From NCBI GenBank assembly GCA_036493295.1, contig DASXQB010000061.1:1-15950 (forward strand): a DNA stretch of 15,950 nucleotides, read 5' to 3'. This DNA is from DATKEU01 sp036493295. GTDB lineage: Bacteria > Myxococcota_A > Polyangia > Fen-1088. Shown here piece by piece: positions 1 through 6,567 of the stretch. The notes under the pieces are model-generated. The model had not been told where the DNA came from. It worked only from the letters and a program-made list of their open reading frames with translations, and ran no database searches. The stretch's first letter is position 1; each line of letters starts with the position of its first letter. The translations under genes and the position numbers were made by a program.

Positions 1-1
1 C

Positions 2-1909
2 ATCGGGCCCGAGTTCGCCGGTCGCATCGTCGAGCGCTTCGGCATCGAGACGCTGGAGATCCTGGACCGCGATCCCACCCGCATCGGCGAGGTCACCGGC
101 ATCGGCCCGTCGCGCGGGCGCGCCATCCGCGAGGCCTGGGCAGCCCAGCGCGAGGTGCGCAAGGTGATGGTCTTCTTGCAAGGCTACGGCGTCTCGCCCG
201 CCTTCGCCGCGCGAATCTACAAACGGTACGGCGGCGCCGCCATCGCCCGCGTGCGCGAAAACCCGTATCGCCTGGCCTTCGACGTGTGGGGCATCGGTTT
301 TCTATCGGCTGATAAACTGGCGGCGGCGCTGGGCATCGAACGCGAATCAGCGTCCCGCGTAGAAGCCGGCGTGCGCCACGTGTTGCAAGAAGGCAGCGGC
401 GACGGCCACGTGTTTCTGCCGCGCGGGCGCCTGGTTCGTGAAGCGGCGGCGCTTTTGGGCGTGGCGGACAGTCTGGTCCAGGACGCCATCGATCGGCTGG
501 CCCGGGGCGGCGACGTGGCCATCGACGCCGCCGTCACCAAGGGCGCGCTGGAGAGCGATCCCGCTGTTTACGACAGCGCGCTCTACGGCGCCGAGGTGGC
601 GCTGGCCCAGGGCCTGCGTCGTTTGATGGACGCGCCCAGCGCCACCGCGATGACCGTCGACGCCGATCGCGCGCTCGACTGGTACGAGCGCGAGGCGCAG
701 ATCAGCCTGGCCAGCCAGCAAGCAGAGGCCGTGCGGCGCGCTCTGACCGGCAAGGTCGTGGTGATCACCGGCGGTCCCGGGGTCGGCAAGACCACCATCG
801 TGCGCGGCATCGTCAGCATCTATTCACGCAAGGGTTTGACGGTCGCGCTGGCGGCCCCGACCGGGCGGGCGGCCAAACGTCTGTCGGATGCGACGGGACA
901 GCCGGCGGCGACGCTGCACCGTCTGCTGGAATGGCGGCCGGCGGAGAGCCAGTTCGGGCGCAATGCCCAGCGCCCGCTGGAAGCCGATCTTCTGGTGGTC
1001 GACGAGTGTTCGATGCTGGACGTGCGGCTGGGCGCGGATCTCGTGAACGCCCTCGCGTCGGGGACGCGTCTCGTGCTGGTGGGCGACGTCGATCAGTTGC
1101 CGTCGGTGGGGCCGGGGTCGGTGCTGCGCGACGTGATCACCTCGGGCGTGGTGCCGACGGTGCGGTTGACGGAGATCTTCCGGCAGGCGGCGCAAAGCCT
1201 GATCGTCACCAACGCCCACCGCATCCACGACGGCGAGATGCCGGAGCTGGGCCAGCGCGCGCCCGACGCCGCCGACGACACGCGCGATTTCTTCGTCATC
1301 GAGGAGGATGATCCGGCGCGCGCCGCCGCCGTCATCCGCGATCTGGTCACGGTGCGCCTGCCGCGCCGATACGGACTGCAGCCCGGCGACATCCAGGTGC
1401 TGTCGCCGATGCACCGGGGCGATCTGGGCGCGGCGAACTTGAATACGCTGCTGCAAGAGGCGATGACCGCGGGCGCGCCGGGATTGATCCGCGGCGCGCG
1501 CAGCTTCCGCGTCGGCGACAAGGTCATGCAGGTGCGCAACGACTATGACAAGGAAGTGTGGAACGGCGACATCGGCCGCGTCGATCGCGTCGACGCCGGC
1601 GCCGAGATGCTGGTGGTGCGCTTCGAAGATCGCGAGGTCACCTACGAGCTTGACGAGCTCGACGAGCTCGCCCTGGCTTACGCCGCCACCGTCCACAAAT
1701 CGCAGGGCTCGGAATATCCGGCGGTGGTCATTCCCATTCACACCCAGCACTACGTGATGTTGCAGCGCAACCTGCTTTACACCGCGGTCACGCGCGGCAA
1801 GCGGCTGGTGGTGATGGTCGGCTCGCGCAAGGCGCTGGGCCTGGCCGTGCGCAATGCGGAGATCTTGCTCCGTTGCTCGGGTCTGGCAGCGCGCCTGCGC
1901 GCCGGTTGA
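2..1909 (+). CDS. recD2: RecD2-type ATP-dependent DNA helicase, 5'-truncated by the window edge
   Basis: The reading frame is open from base 2 to the TGA at 1907-1909, giving 635 visible residues. RecD2 proteins are usually somewhat over 700 residues, so about 100 N-terminal residues (the OB-like domain) probably lie outside. Numbering from the first visible codon: helix-hairpin-helix sequence around 27-46 (GEVTGIGPSRG), Walker A GGPGVGKTT at 257-265, Walker B VDECS at 333-337, motif III GDVDQLPSVGPG from 361, the SF1B motif VHKSQGSEYP from 564, and motif VI YTAVTRGKR from 593. The helix-hairpin-helix region separates RecD2 from the RecBCD subunit RecD. The family unwinds DNA 5'-to-3' using ATP and acts in repair outside RecBCD. 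An internal GTG at 155 is not a credible start because conserved family sequence continues upstream of it. Family assignment is secure; the exact biological role is inferred. Confidence 0.95.
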   Translation: MGPEFAGRIVERFGIETLEILDRDPTRIGEVTGIGPSRGRAIREAWAAQREVRKVMVFLQGYGVSPAFAARIYKRYGGAAIARVRENPYRLAFDVWGIGFLSADKLAAALGIERESASRVEAGVRHVLQEGSGDGHVFLPRGRLVREAAALLGVADSLVQDAIDRLARGGDVAIDAAVTKGALESDPAVYDSALYGAEVALAQGLRRLMDAPSATAMTVDADRALDWYEREAQISLASQQAEAVRRALTGKVVVITGGPGVGKTTIVRGIVSIYSRKGLTVALAAPTGRAAKRLSDATGQPAATLHRLLEWRPAESQFGRNAQRPLEADLLVVDECSMLDVRLGADLVNALASGTRLVLVGDVDQLPSVGPGSVLRDVITSGVVPTVRLTEIFRQAAQSLIVTNAHRIHDGEMPELGQRAPDAADDTRDFFVIEEDDPARAAAVIRDLVTVRLPRRYGLQPGDIQVLSPMHRGDLGAANLNTLLQEAMTAGAPGLIRGARSFRVGDKVMQVRNDYDKEVWNGDIGRVDRVDAGAEMLVVRFEDREVTYELDELDELALAYAATVHKSQGSEYPAVVIPIHTQHYVMLQRNLLYTAVTRGKRLVVMVGSRKALGLAVRNAEILLRCSGLAARLRAG

Positions 1910-1929
1910 ACCGAACGATCGCCGGCGCG
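1898..1929. other. Stem-loop between convergent recD2 and beta-barrel genes
   Basis: Perfect 8-bp arms CGCGCCGG (1898-1905) and CCGGCGCG (1922-1929) enclose a 16-nt loop that contains the recD2 stop codon. The site lies where two genes converge, so it could slow or end transcription from both sides. There is no T-tract, so it is not a canonical intrinsic terminator. A smaller hairpin, CGGTT-G-AACCG (1903-1913), competes with it. The same two arms recur upstream of proC. Confidence 0.3.
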
Positions 1930-1930
1930 G

Positions 1931-2530
1931 CTAGAACCAGCCGCCGATCAGCGACTGGATGCCGAAGACGTTCGGATCGCCGTCGCCCAGGCCGACGTGC
2001 AGGAACGGCCCGATGCCCAGGAAGAAGTGCGGCACCACGTGAAACAGGAAGGGAACGTCCAGGTTGAAGTAGGTGCTGCTGTCGGAGCCGCCGTTGTCGG
2101 AGGTTGAAAAATGCGCGAAGTTGAGCCCGGCGGTCGGCCACAGGCTGAACCGATCGCCGAGCTGAAGGTTGTATCCGGCCCGGGCGCCCAACGTGATGAC
2201 CGTGGTGGCGGCGCGACCCGATTCGGTCGCCAGGCCCAGCACCGCGCCGATGGTGACGTTCGGAATGACGAAGTAGTCCAAGGCGGGCTGAATGTTGATC
2301 TGGGTTCGACCACCGCTGACTTTGAACAAGCTGAAGCTGGGCGTGTTGTTCAGCTCGGTCGAGGCGCCGCCGGTGAGCACGAACTGCCCCGCCGCGCCGA
2401 AGCCGCCCGGTCCCGGAGGTTGCGCGAACGGTCCGTTGCCTTGCGCGGACGCCACCGTCGGCGACAGCGCGACGGCCAGAAACAGGAACGACGCCACACC
2501 CAAAGGCCACTTCGACGAACTGGATTTCAT
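1931..2530 (-). CDS. Small secreted beta-barrel protein, probable outer membrane
   Basis: 199 residues starting at ATG 2530-2528, with GGAGG about 7 nt upstream on the minus strand. Residues 1-29 are a clear signal peptide: a basic start, a hydrophobic stretch, and cleavage after ALSPTVASA. A short Gly/Pro-rich segment follows. The rest is made of alternating hydrophobic strands typical of small outer-membrane barrels (for example TLGARAGYNLQLGDRFSLWPTAGLNFAHF), and the protein ends in Gly-Gly-Trp-Phe. A C-terminal aromatic residue is the usual signal for insertion by the BAM machinery. No enzymatic motif is visible, and I cannot name a specific family. The gene is convergent with recD2 (21 nt apart) and divergent from the toxin-antitoxin pair, so it is probably transcribed alone. 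Confidence 0.75.
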   Translation of the reverse strand: MKSSSSKWPLGVASFLFLAVALSPTVASAQGNGPFAQPPGPGGFGAAGQFVLTGGASTELNNTPSFSLFKVSGGRTQINIQPALDYFVIPNVTIGAVLGLATESGRAATTVITLGARAGYNLQLGDRFSLWPTAGLNFAHFSTSDNGGSDSSTYFNLDVPFLFHVVPHFFLGIGPFLHVGLGDGDPNVFGIQSLIGGWF

Positions 2531-2586
2531 TCAATACCTCCGGGCCAGGCGGTAACACGCCTCCATCTCGCGGGCAAGAATTACCC

Positions 2587-2615
2587 TCGACCGTCAAGGT
2601 CCAGACATGTACATT
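2587..2615 (+). promoter_or_regulatory. Candidate promoter of the toxin-antitoxin operon
   Basis: TCGACC (2587-2592, 4 of 6 matches to TTGACA) lies 17 nt before TACATT (2610-2615, 4 of 6 matches to TATAAT). This predicts a transcription start near 2622, which is the A of the preferred antitoxin ATG, so the mRNA may be leaderless. The -10 element falls inside the palindrome at 2607-2621. This is a consensus match by eye only. Confidence 0.35.
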
Positions 2616-2621
2616 GTACAT
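2607..2621. promoter_or_regulatory. Palindromic operator of the toxin-antitoxin operon
   Basis: ATGTACA-T-TGTACAT is a perfect dyad with 7-bp arms around one central base, immediately before the antitoxin ATG at 2622. In a GC-rich genome this AT-rich palindrome stands out. Phd/YefM-type antitoxins commonly bind such short palindromes at their own promoter, alone or with the toxin, to repress the operon. Its overlap with the candidate -10 box fits that model. Confidence 0.6.
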
Positions 2622-2870
2622 ATGACCAAACGCTACAGCGTGGCCCACGCCCGCAGGCGCATGGCCGAGATGCTGGACAGCGCCGAGCGCGGCGAGGCGG
2701 TGATCATCGAACGGAAAGGGGTGCGCTTTCAGCTGGTGGCCACCAAGAACAAGGCGCCCCGGGCCCGGGCGCCGGTGGTCGAGATCGTCGATCCGGCCGT
2801 CGACCGCGGCGACTGGACCTGGGCGGAGGGAGCGTCGGGGTTGACCTTCGTCGGCCGGAAGCGCCGTTGA
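2622..2870 (+). CDS. Type II antitoxin, Phd/YefM family
   Basis: 82 residues from ATG 2622. The N-terminal part (MTKRYSVAHARRRMAEMLDS, then AERGEAVIIERKG) has the layout of the Phd/YefM DNA-binding fold. Its C-terminal tail is charged and probably flexible, the part that wraps and neutralises the toxin in this family. The TGA stop overlaps the TTG start of the PIN toxin, so the two are translationally coupled. An in-frame ATG at 2607 has a weak AAGG 7 nt upstream and would add five residues (MYIVH), but that would make the operator palindrome coding. The family's usual N-terminus and the predicted transcription start favour 2622. The protein is expected to repress its own operon through the 2607-2621 palindrome. 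Confidence 0.85.
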   Translation: MTKRYSVAHARRRMAEMLDSAERGEAVIIERKGVRFQLVATKNKAPRARAPVVEIVDPAVDRGDWTWAEGASGLTFVGRKRR

Positions 2871-3229
2871 TCCTGCTCGACACGCACGCGCTGATCTGGC
2901 TTCTGGCCGGTCACCGCCGGGCCGGCAAGATCCCTGACCGCGGCCGTCTCTATGTTTCACCGGCCAGTCTTCTCGAGATGCAATTTCTGTCCGAGATCGG
3001 GCGGATCAAGCTCAAGTTGCCGCTGGACCAGATCGTCGACGACGATCGATTCGCCGTGGACGATCCGTCATCCACCGCGCTGTTTCAGGCGGCGGTCGAG
3101 CTGTCCTGGACGCGCGATCCGTTCGACCGGCTGATTGTCGGCCACGCCCGCTTGCGCGGCTGGCGCCTGGCCACCGCCGACGAACGCATCGTCGGTCACC
3201 TGGCGAAATCGGCGGTGGTGGAGATCTAG
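2867..3229 (+). CDS. vapC: PIN-domain ribonuclease toxin, VapC type
   Basis: 120 residues starting at TTG 2867, which shares bases with the antitoxin stop (TTGA). The start is fixed by the standard PIN opening MILLDTHALIW. All acidic residues expected of the metal-binding active site are present: Asp5 (LDTHALIW), Glu37 (SLLEMQF), Asp84/Asp87 (TRDPFDRLI) and Asp105 (TADERI), and the length matches VapC proteins. The family cuts RNA, often tRNA or rRNA, in a Mg/Mn-dependent way; the target here cannot be read from sequence. Nothing suggests decay of the active site, so the module is probably functional. It ends 7 nt from the stop of the convergent TerC-family gene. Confidence 0.9.
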   Translation: MILLDTHALIWLLAGHRRAGKIPDRGRLYVSPASLLEMQFLSEIGRIKLKLPLDQIVDDDRFAVDDPSSTALFQAAVELSWTRDPFDRLIVGHARLRGWRLATADERIVGHLAKSAVVEI

Positions 3230-3243
3230 GTCTGATCTAGGTC
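3223..3243. repeat. Tandem 11-bp near-repeat at a convergent gene junction
   Basis: GATCTAGGTCT (3223-3233) is followed directly by GATCTAGGTCC, with one base different. The first copy supplies the TAG stop of the PIN toxin. The second supplies, through its palindromic CTAG, the TAG stop of the minus-strand TerC-family gene. It looks like a short duplication at the junction. No flanking inverted repeats or transposase are seen. Confidence 0.5.
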
Positions 3244-3998
3244 CCGCTGGCTTTCTTCTCACGCCGCTTGCGCCGCCCGCGCAGGTTCAGAAGCTCGACG
3301 GCGAACGAGAAGGCCATGGCGAAATAGACGTAGCTTTTGTTGATGTGCTTGTCGAAGGCGTCGGCGACCAGCAGAACGCCGATCAGCATCAGGAACGACA
3401 ACGCCAGGACGCGCATGCTGGGGTGGCGGTTGATGAACTCGCTGACGGCGTTGGCGAAGATCAACATCACCGTCACGGCGGCGATCATGGCAGCCACCAT
3501 GATCACCACCGCGCGCGCCATGCCCACCGCGGTGATCACCGAGTCCAACGAAAAAACGATGTCCAGCGCCAGCAGCTGCGCCAGCGTGCTGGCAAACCCG
3601 GCACTGGCGGCGCCCGGAACGCCCGAGGTTTCAGCCTTCGCGCCGCCGTCCTCGTCGTCTTCGACCAGTTGATAAATTTCGTGCGCCGACTTGCCGATCA
3701 GAAACAGTCCGCCGACCAGCAGCACCAGATCGCGCCCGGATAGTTGATTGCCCAGCACCGCAAAAAGTGGTCGCGTCAGGCTCATCAACCAACTGAGGCC
3801 CAGCAGCAAGCCGATGCGCAGGATCAGCGCCAGGCCGATGCCCAGGCGCCGCACGCGGCTGCGCTGCGCGGGCGCCACCTTCTGCGACAGGATGGCGACG
3901 AAGATGATGTTGTCGATGCCAAGGACGATCTCCAGCGCGGTCAGACTGACTAGGCTTACCAGCCCTTCGGCCGACAGCAGCGCGCTGAAGTCGGGCAC
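3237..3998 (-). CDS. TerC-family integral membrane protein, YgdQ-like
   Basis: 253 residues with about seven hydrophobic segments. It follows the E. coli YgdQ layout closely. The two TerC signature stretches are both present: EIVLGIDNIIF at 23-33 and LDIVFSLDSVITAVGM at 145-160, with membrane aspartates Asp29 and Asp152. Between the two halves lies a hydrophilic loop (112-135) with an acidic run EDDEDGG. The last 15 residues are strongly basic and would face the cytoplasm. TerC-superfamily proteins such as Alx and YkoY are linked to export of divalent metals, chiefly manganese; the substrate here is inferred. The start is GTG 3998-3996, 4 nt after the proC stop, with no clear ribosome-binding site, so expression probably depends on translation of proC. 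Confidence 0.88.
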   Translation of the reverse strand: MPDFSALLSAEGLVSLVSLTALEIVLGIDNIIFVAILSQKVAPAQRSRVRRLGIGLALILRIGLLLGLSWLMSLTRPLFAVLGNQLSGRDLVLLVGGLFLIGKSAHEIYQLVEDDEDGGAKAETSGVPGAASAGFASTLAQLLALDIVFSLDSVITAVGMARAVVIMVAAMIAAVTVMLIFANAVSEFINRHPSMRVLALSFLMLIGVLLVADAFDKHINKSYVYFAMAFSFAVELLNLRGRRKRREKKASGT

Positions 3999-4002
3999 GC
4001 CG

Positions 4003-4821
4003 TCAGCTTTGGCCCAGCTTGCTGGCGACGTGCGCCGCTTCTTCCACCGCGCGCGCCAGCACTGATCGGATGCGCCCGTCTTCCATCGTCAGCAGTCCAG
4101 CGATGGTGCAACCGGCGGGCGTGGTCACCTGGTCTTTCAGCGCGGCCGGGTGCATCCCGGTCTGAAGAACCATGCGCGCGGCGCCCTGGAACATCTGTGC
4201 GGCGATCTCCATGGCCGCGTCTCGGCGCAGGCCCATGCGCACGCCGCCGTCGGTCAGCGCCTCCAGAATCATGTATGCGAAGGCCGGGCCGCTGCCGTTC
4301 AGGCTGGTGACGGCGTCCATCACCTTGTCTTCTGCCTCCACGCAGCGGCCGACAGCGTGGAAGATCGCCGAGGCTTGCGCCGCCTGCTCGTCGGTGACGC
4401 CGCGGCCGCGGGCGATGACAGTCATGCCTTCGCCGATCAAACAGGGTGTGTTGGGCATGGCGCGAATGACCGCGCTGTCGGGCAGCCAGCCGGAAAGCTG
4501 ATCCAGGCGGACGCCGGCGGCGATGCTGACCACCAGCTTACCGGCCAGGGCCGCGCGCATGTCGTCGGTGTTCAGCGCCACCGCCACCTCGTGCGGCTTC
4601 ACGCAGACCAGGACCACGCTGGCGGTGCGGCAGGCCTCCAAGTTTTGGCTGGTGGCGCGGATGCCGTGCTTGTCCTTCAGCGCCTTGACCACCTCGCTGC
4701 GCCTATCAGTGGCGAAGATCTGCCCCGGCTTCAGCCGACCGGCGTGCAGGAGCCCGCGCACGATCGCCTCGCCCATCGTGCCGCATCCAAGCACCGTCAG
4801 CGTCTGGTCGTCGTTCAACAT
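4003..4821 (-). CDS. proC: Pyrroline-5-carboxylate reductase
   Basis: 272 residues, the usual ProC length. It reduces pyrroline-5-carboxylate to L-proline with NAD(P)H, the last step of proline synthesis, in the cytoplasm. Visible features are the Rossmann dinucleotide motif VLGCGTMGEAIVRG (10-23), the RAMPNTP motif (120-126), the substrate-side SLNGSGPAF (173-181), and the C-terminal signature DQVTTPAGCTIAGL (230-243). The start is ATG 4821-4819, with AGGA about 9 nt upstream. It is followed after 4 nt by a TerC-family gene and preceded by a HEAT-repeat gene 55 nt away on the same strand, so the three may form an operon. proB and proA lie just beyond the HEAT gene on the opposite strand, which completes the pathway. 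Confidence 0.96.
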   Translation of the reverse strand: MLNDDQTLTVLGCGTMGEAIVRGLLHAGRLKPGQIFATDRRSEVVKALKDKHGIRATSQNLEACRTASVVLVCVKPHEVAVALNTDDMRAALAGKLVVSIAAGVRLDQLSGWLPDSAVIRAMPNTPCLIGEGMTVIARGRGVTDEQAAQASAIFHAVGRCVEAEDKVMDAVTSLNGSGPAFAYMILEALTDGGVRMGLRRDAAMEIAAQMFQGAARMVLQTGMHPAALKDQVTTPAGCTIAGLLTMEDGRIRSVLARAVEEAAHVASKLGQS

Positions 4822-4839
4822 TGTGGAGGTCCTATCATA

Positions 4840-4873
4840 CGCGCCGGTCGCGGGCGGCGCTGCACCCGGCGCG
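4840..4873. other. Stem-loop between the HEAT-repeat gene and proC
   Basis: CGCGCCGG (4840-4847) and CCGGCGCG (4866-4873) form perfect 8-bp arms around an 18-nt loop in the 55-nt gap between the HEAT gene and proC. On the minus strand it sits just upstream of the proC ribosome-binding site. It could weaken readthrough from the HEAT gene or tune the 5' end of a processed proC mRNA. There is no T-tract. The arms are identical to those of the hairpin at 1898-1929. Confidence 0.3.
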
Positions 4874-4876
4874 CCG

Positions 4877-6505
4877 TCATTCGGCGAACCCCGCTGAACG
4901 CAGCTTGGCTTTGGCCATCTGCACCACCTTGCTGCGCCCGCCGGCCTCGACGATGGCGGTCAGGATCTCCTCGCCCAGCGGGTGATGTTTGTCGGCAAAG
5001 TGAAACCCGATCTGATAGCGCTGCTCGGGTTCGACGGCGCGATCTCTGCGCAAGGTCGCCGCCACGTCGAAGCCGCGATCGGCCAGTTGCCCGAACACCA
5101 GCAGCGCCTCGTCGCGCTTGCCGGCGGCCAGTTCCAGCGTGGCCAGAGCGTAACCGTCCTCGGGGAACGCTTCGGCGCTGCTGCCGAGGAGGCGCGCCAC
5201 CGCCAGCGCTTGCGCCAGCTTTTTTCCCTTGCGCAGGTCGCTGACCAGACGGCGCAGACCGTCGGCGGTGATGCGCGCATCGGCCTCGCGCGCCACCTGC
5301 AGGAACGGCTCCCACGCTGGTTTGTTCGCGCGCAGGCGAGCGAGGGCTTCGTCGCGCACGGCCGTCACCTGCCGCGGGTCCAGCTTGCGCACGTGCGGCC
5401 GCAACATCTTCACCAGCATCCATGCCCGGTCGGCGTCGGGCGCGACCAGCAGCGCCCGGGCCAGCGCCGCGCCCGCGTCGGGCCGCGCCGCCAGCGCCGT
5501 GCCCGCCGCCTCGGCGCGCGCGCGTTCGCCGGTGCCCAGCAAGATCTTTCCCAGCGCGTCGGCCGCCGCCGGCGTTTCCGTCCGTGCCAGCCGTTCGATG
5601 GCCAGCCGCGCGCGTTCGCCCTCGGGGTGCGCTGCCAGCTTTTGCAAGCGCGCCACCAGCGGCGGCGGCAGCGCGATCCCCGCCAGCGTGTACAGCGCCG
5701 CGCGCGCCACCGCCCCCGGCGCAGTCTCGGCGATGGCCAGCAGCGCCGTCGCCACCTTGGCTTGCGCCGCGGTTTTTTCCCGCGAGGCGAAGCGCAGCGC
5801 GATCACCGCTTCTTCGCGAACGGCGTCTGCCTGCTTCTTGTCGCCGGCCAGGGTCAACAGCAGGTTGACCGAGCCGCCGTCCTCGAGAAATCCCAGGATC
5901 TTCAGCGCGCCCGCTGTCGCCGTCACCGATGCGCGGGTCTTCTTCGCGCCCAGGTATTTCACCACCTGGCCGACGTAACCCTGCCGTTCGCGCGCGCCGG
6001 CGTCTTTGATACGCTGGCGGACCGCCAGAATAGCCGCGCGCGAGGCGTCCGGGTTGGCGCCGTCAGCGTCCAAGCTCTGCAGCAGCGCCGAGAAGGCGTC
6101 CTTGCCGCCCAGGCGCGCCAGCGCTGCCTCCAGCGCGCGCCGTTCTTCGCCGTCGGCGTTCGCCAGACGCGCCCGCACCGCCGGCACCGCCGCCTCGCCG
6201 GCCGCCACCACCGCGCCCAGCGCCGCCGCCCGTACGTTTTCGTCGCGCGCCGCCAGCAGGGGCAGCGCCTTTTCCAGCACGCCGCTCGCCTGCAAGCGCG
6301 TCAGCGCCTCCAGGGCATGCCGCTGCAGCGGGCCCAGGCCGCTGTCGACCAGAGCCAAAAGACCGTCGACGGCGCCGGCGTCGCGAATTCCCAGCTCGCC
6401 AATCACGATGGTCGCGGCAATCTGCTTTTCGACCGCGTCGCTGCGCAGCAGGGCCACCAGCGCTTGGGCGCTTTCGGTCGTTTTGGTCTTCGCGGATCGG
6501 GCCAT
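4877..6505 (-). CDS. HEAT-repeat scaffold protein of unknown function
   Basis: 542 residues, with no signal peptide and no membrane segment, so probably cytoplasmic. The first ~350 residues are stacked Ala/Leu-rich helix pairs of the HEAT/Armadillo type, for example AVDGLLALVDSGLGPLQRHALEAL, VLEKALPLLAARDENVRAAALGAV and AVREEAVIALRFAS, each unit about 30-40 residues. The C-terminal ~170 residues look more TPR-like (AQALAVARLLGSS, then YALATLELAAGKRDEALLVFGQL). Such solenoids bind proteins or nucleic acids; no catalytic motif is visible. ATG 6505-6503 lacks a clear ribosome-binding site. It is divergent from proBA (62 nt) and upstream of proC on the same strand, so it sits inside the proline locus. 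A link to proline synthesis is possible but rests only on position. Confidence 0.85.
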   Translation of the reverse strand: MARSAKTKTTESAQALVALLRSDAVEKQIAATIVIGELGIRDAGAVDGLLALVDSGLGPLQRHALEALTRLQASGVLEKALPLLAARDENVRAAALGAVVAAGEAAVPAVRARLANADGEERRALEAALARLGGKDAFSALLQSLDADGANPDASRAAILAVRQRIKDAGARERQGYVGQVVKYLGAKKTRASVTATAGALKILGFLEDGGSVNLLLTLAGDKKQADAVREEAVIALRFASREKTAAQAKVATALLAIAETAPGAVARAALYTLAGIALPPPLVARLQKLAAHPEGERARLAIERLARTETPAAADALGKILLGTGERARAEAAGTALAARPDAGAALARALLVAPDADRAWMLVKMLRPHVRKLDPRQVTAVRDEALARLRANKPAWEPFLQVAREADARITADGLRRLVSDLRKGKKLAQALAVARLLGSSAEAFPEDGYALATLELAAGKRDEALLVFGQLADRGFDVAATLRRDRAVEPEQRYQIGFHFADKHHPLGEEILTAIVEAGGRSKVVQMAKAKLRSAGFAE

Positions 6506-6553
6506 GGCAGCAGACTACGACGGCGGGCGGTGGTTTTCCCAGCCCCGGGCATG

Positions 6554-6559
6554 TAGATT
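6554..6559 (+). promoter_or_regulatory. Possible -10 element of a leaderless proBA transcript
   Basis: TAGATT (4 of 6 matches to TATAAT) ends 8 nt before the proB ATG, where there is no ribosome-binding site. This spacing would start the mRNA at or next to the ATG. No convincing -35 element is seen 17 nt upstream (TGGTTT), so the call is weak. Confidence 0.2.
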
Positions 6560-6567
6560 TCGACGCT

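Noticed and set aside
2111..2866. Long N-terminal extension of the PIN toxin frame
   Set aside because: The frame is open through the beta-barrel and antitoxin genes, but the conserved PIN start MILLDTHALIW begins at TTG 2867, overlapping the antitoxin stop.
1788..2960. 390-codon open frame on the minus strand crossing recD2, the beta-barrel and the antitoxin
   Set aside because: It overlaps three better supported genes in other frames or strands, and its translation has no recognisable domain.
4982..6556. 524-codon open frame on the plus strand opposite the HEAT-repeat gene
   Set aside because: Gln/Arg/Ala-rich low-complexity translation typical of antisense to Ala/Leu-rich helices; no start signal. 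The minus-strand HEAT pattern is convincing.
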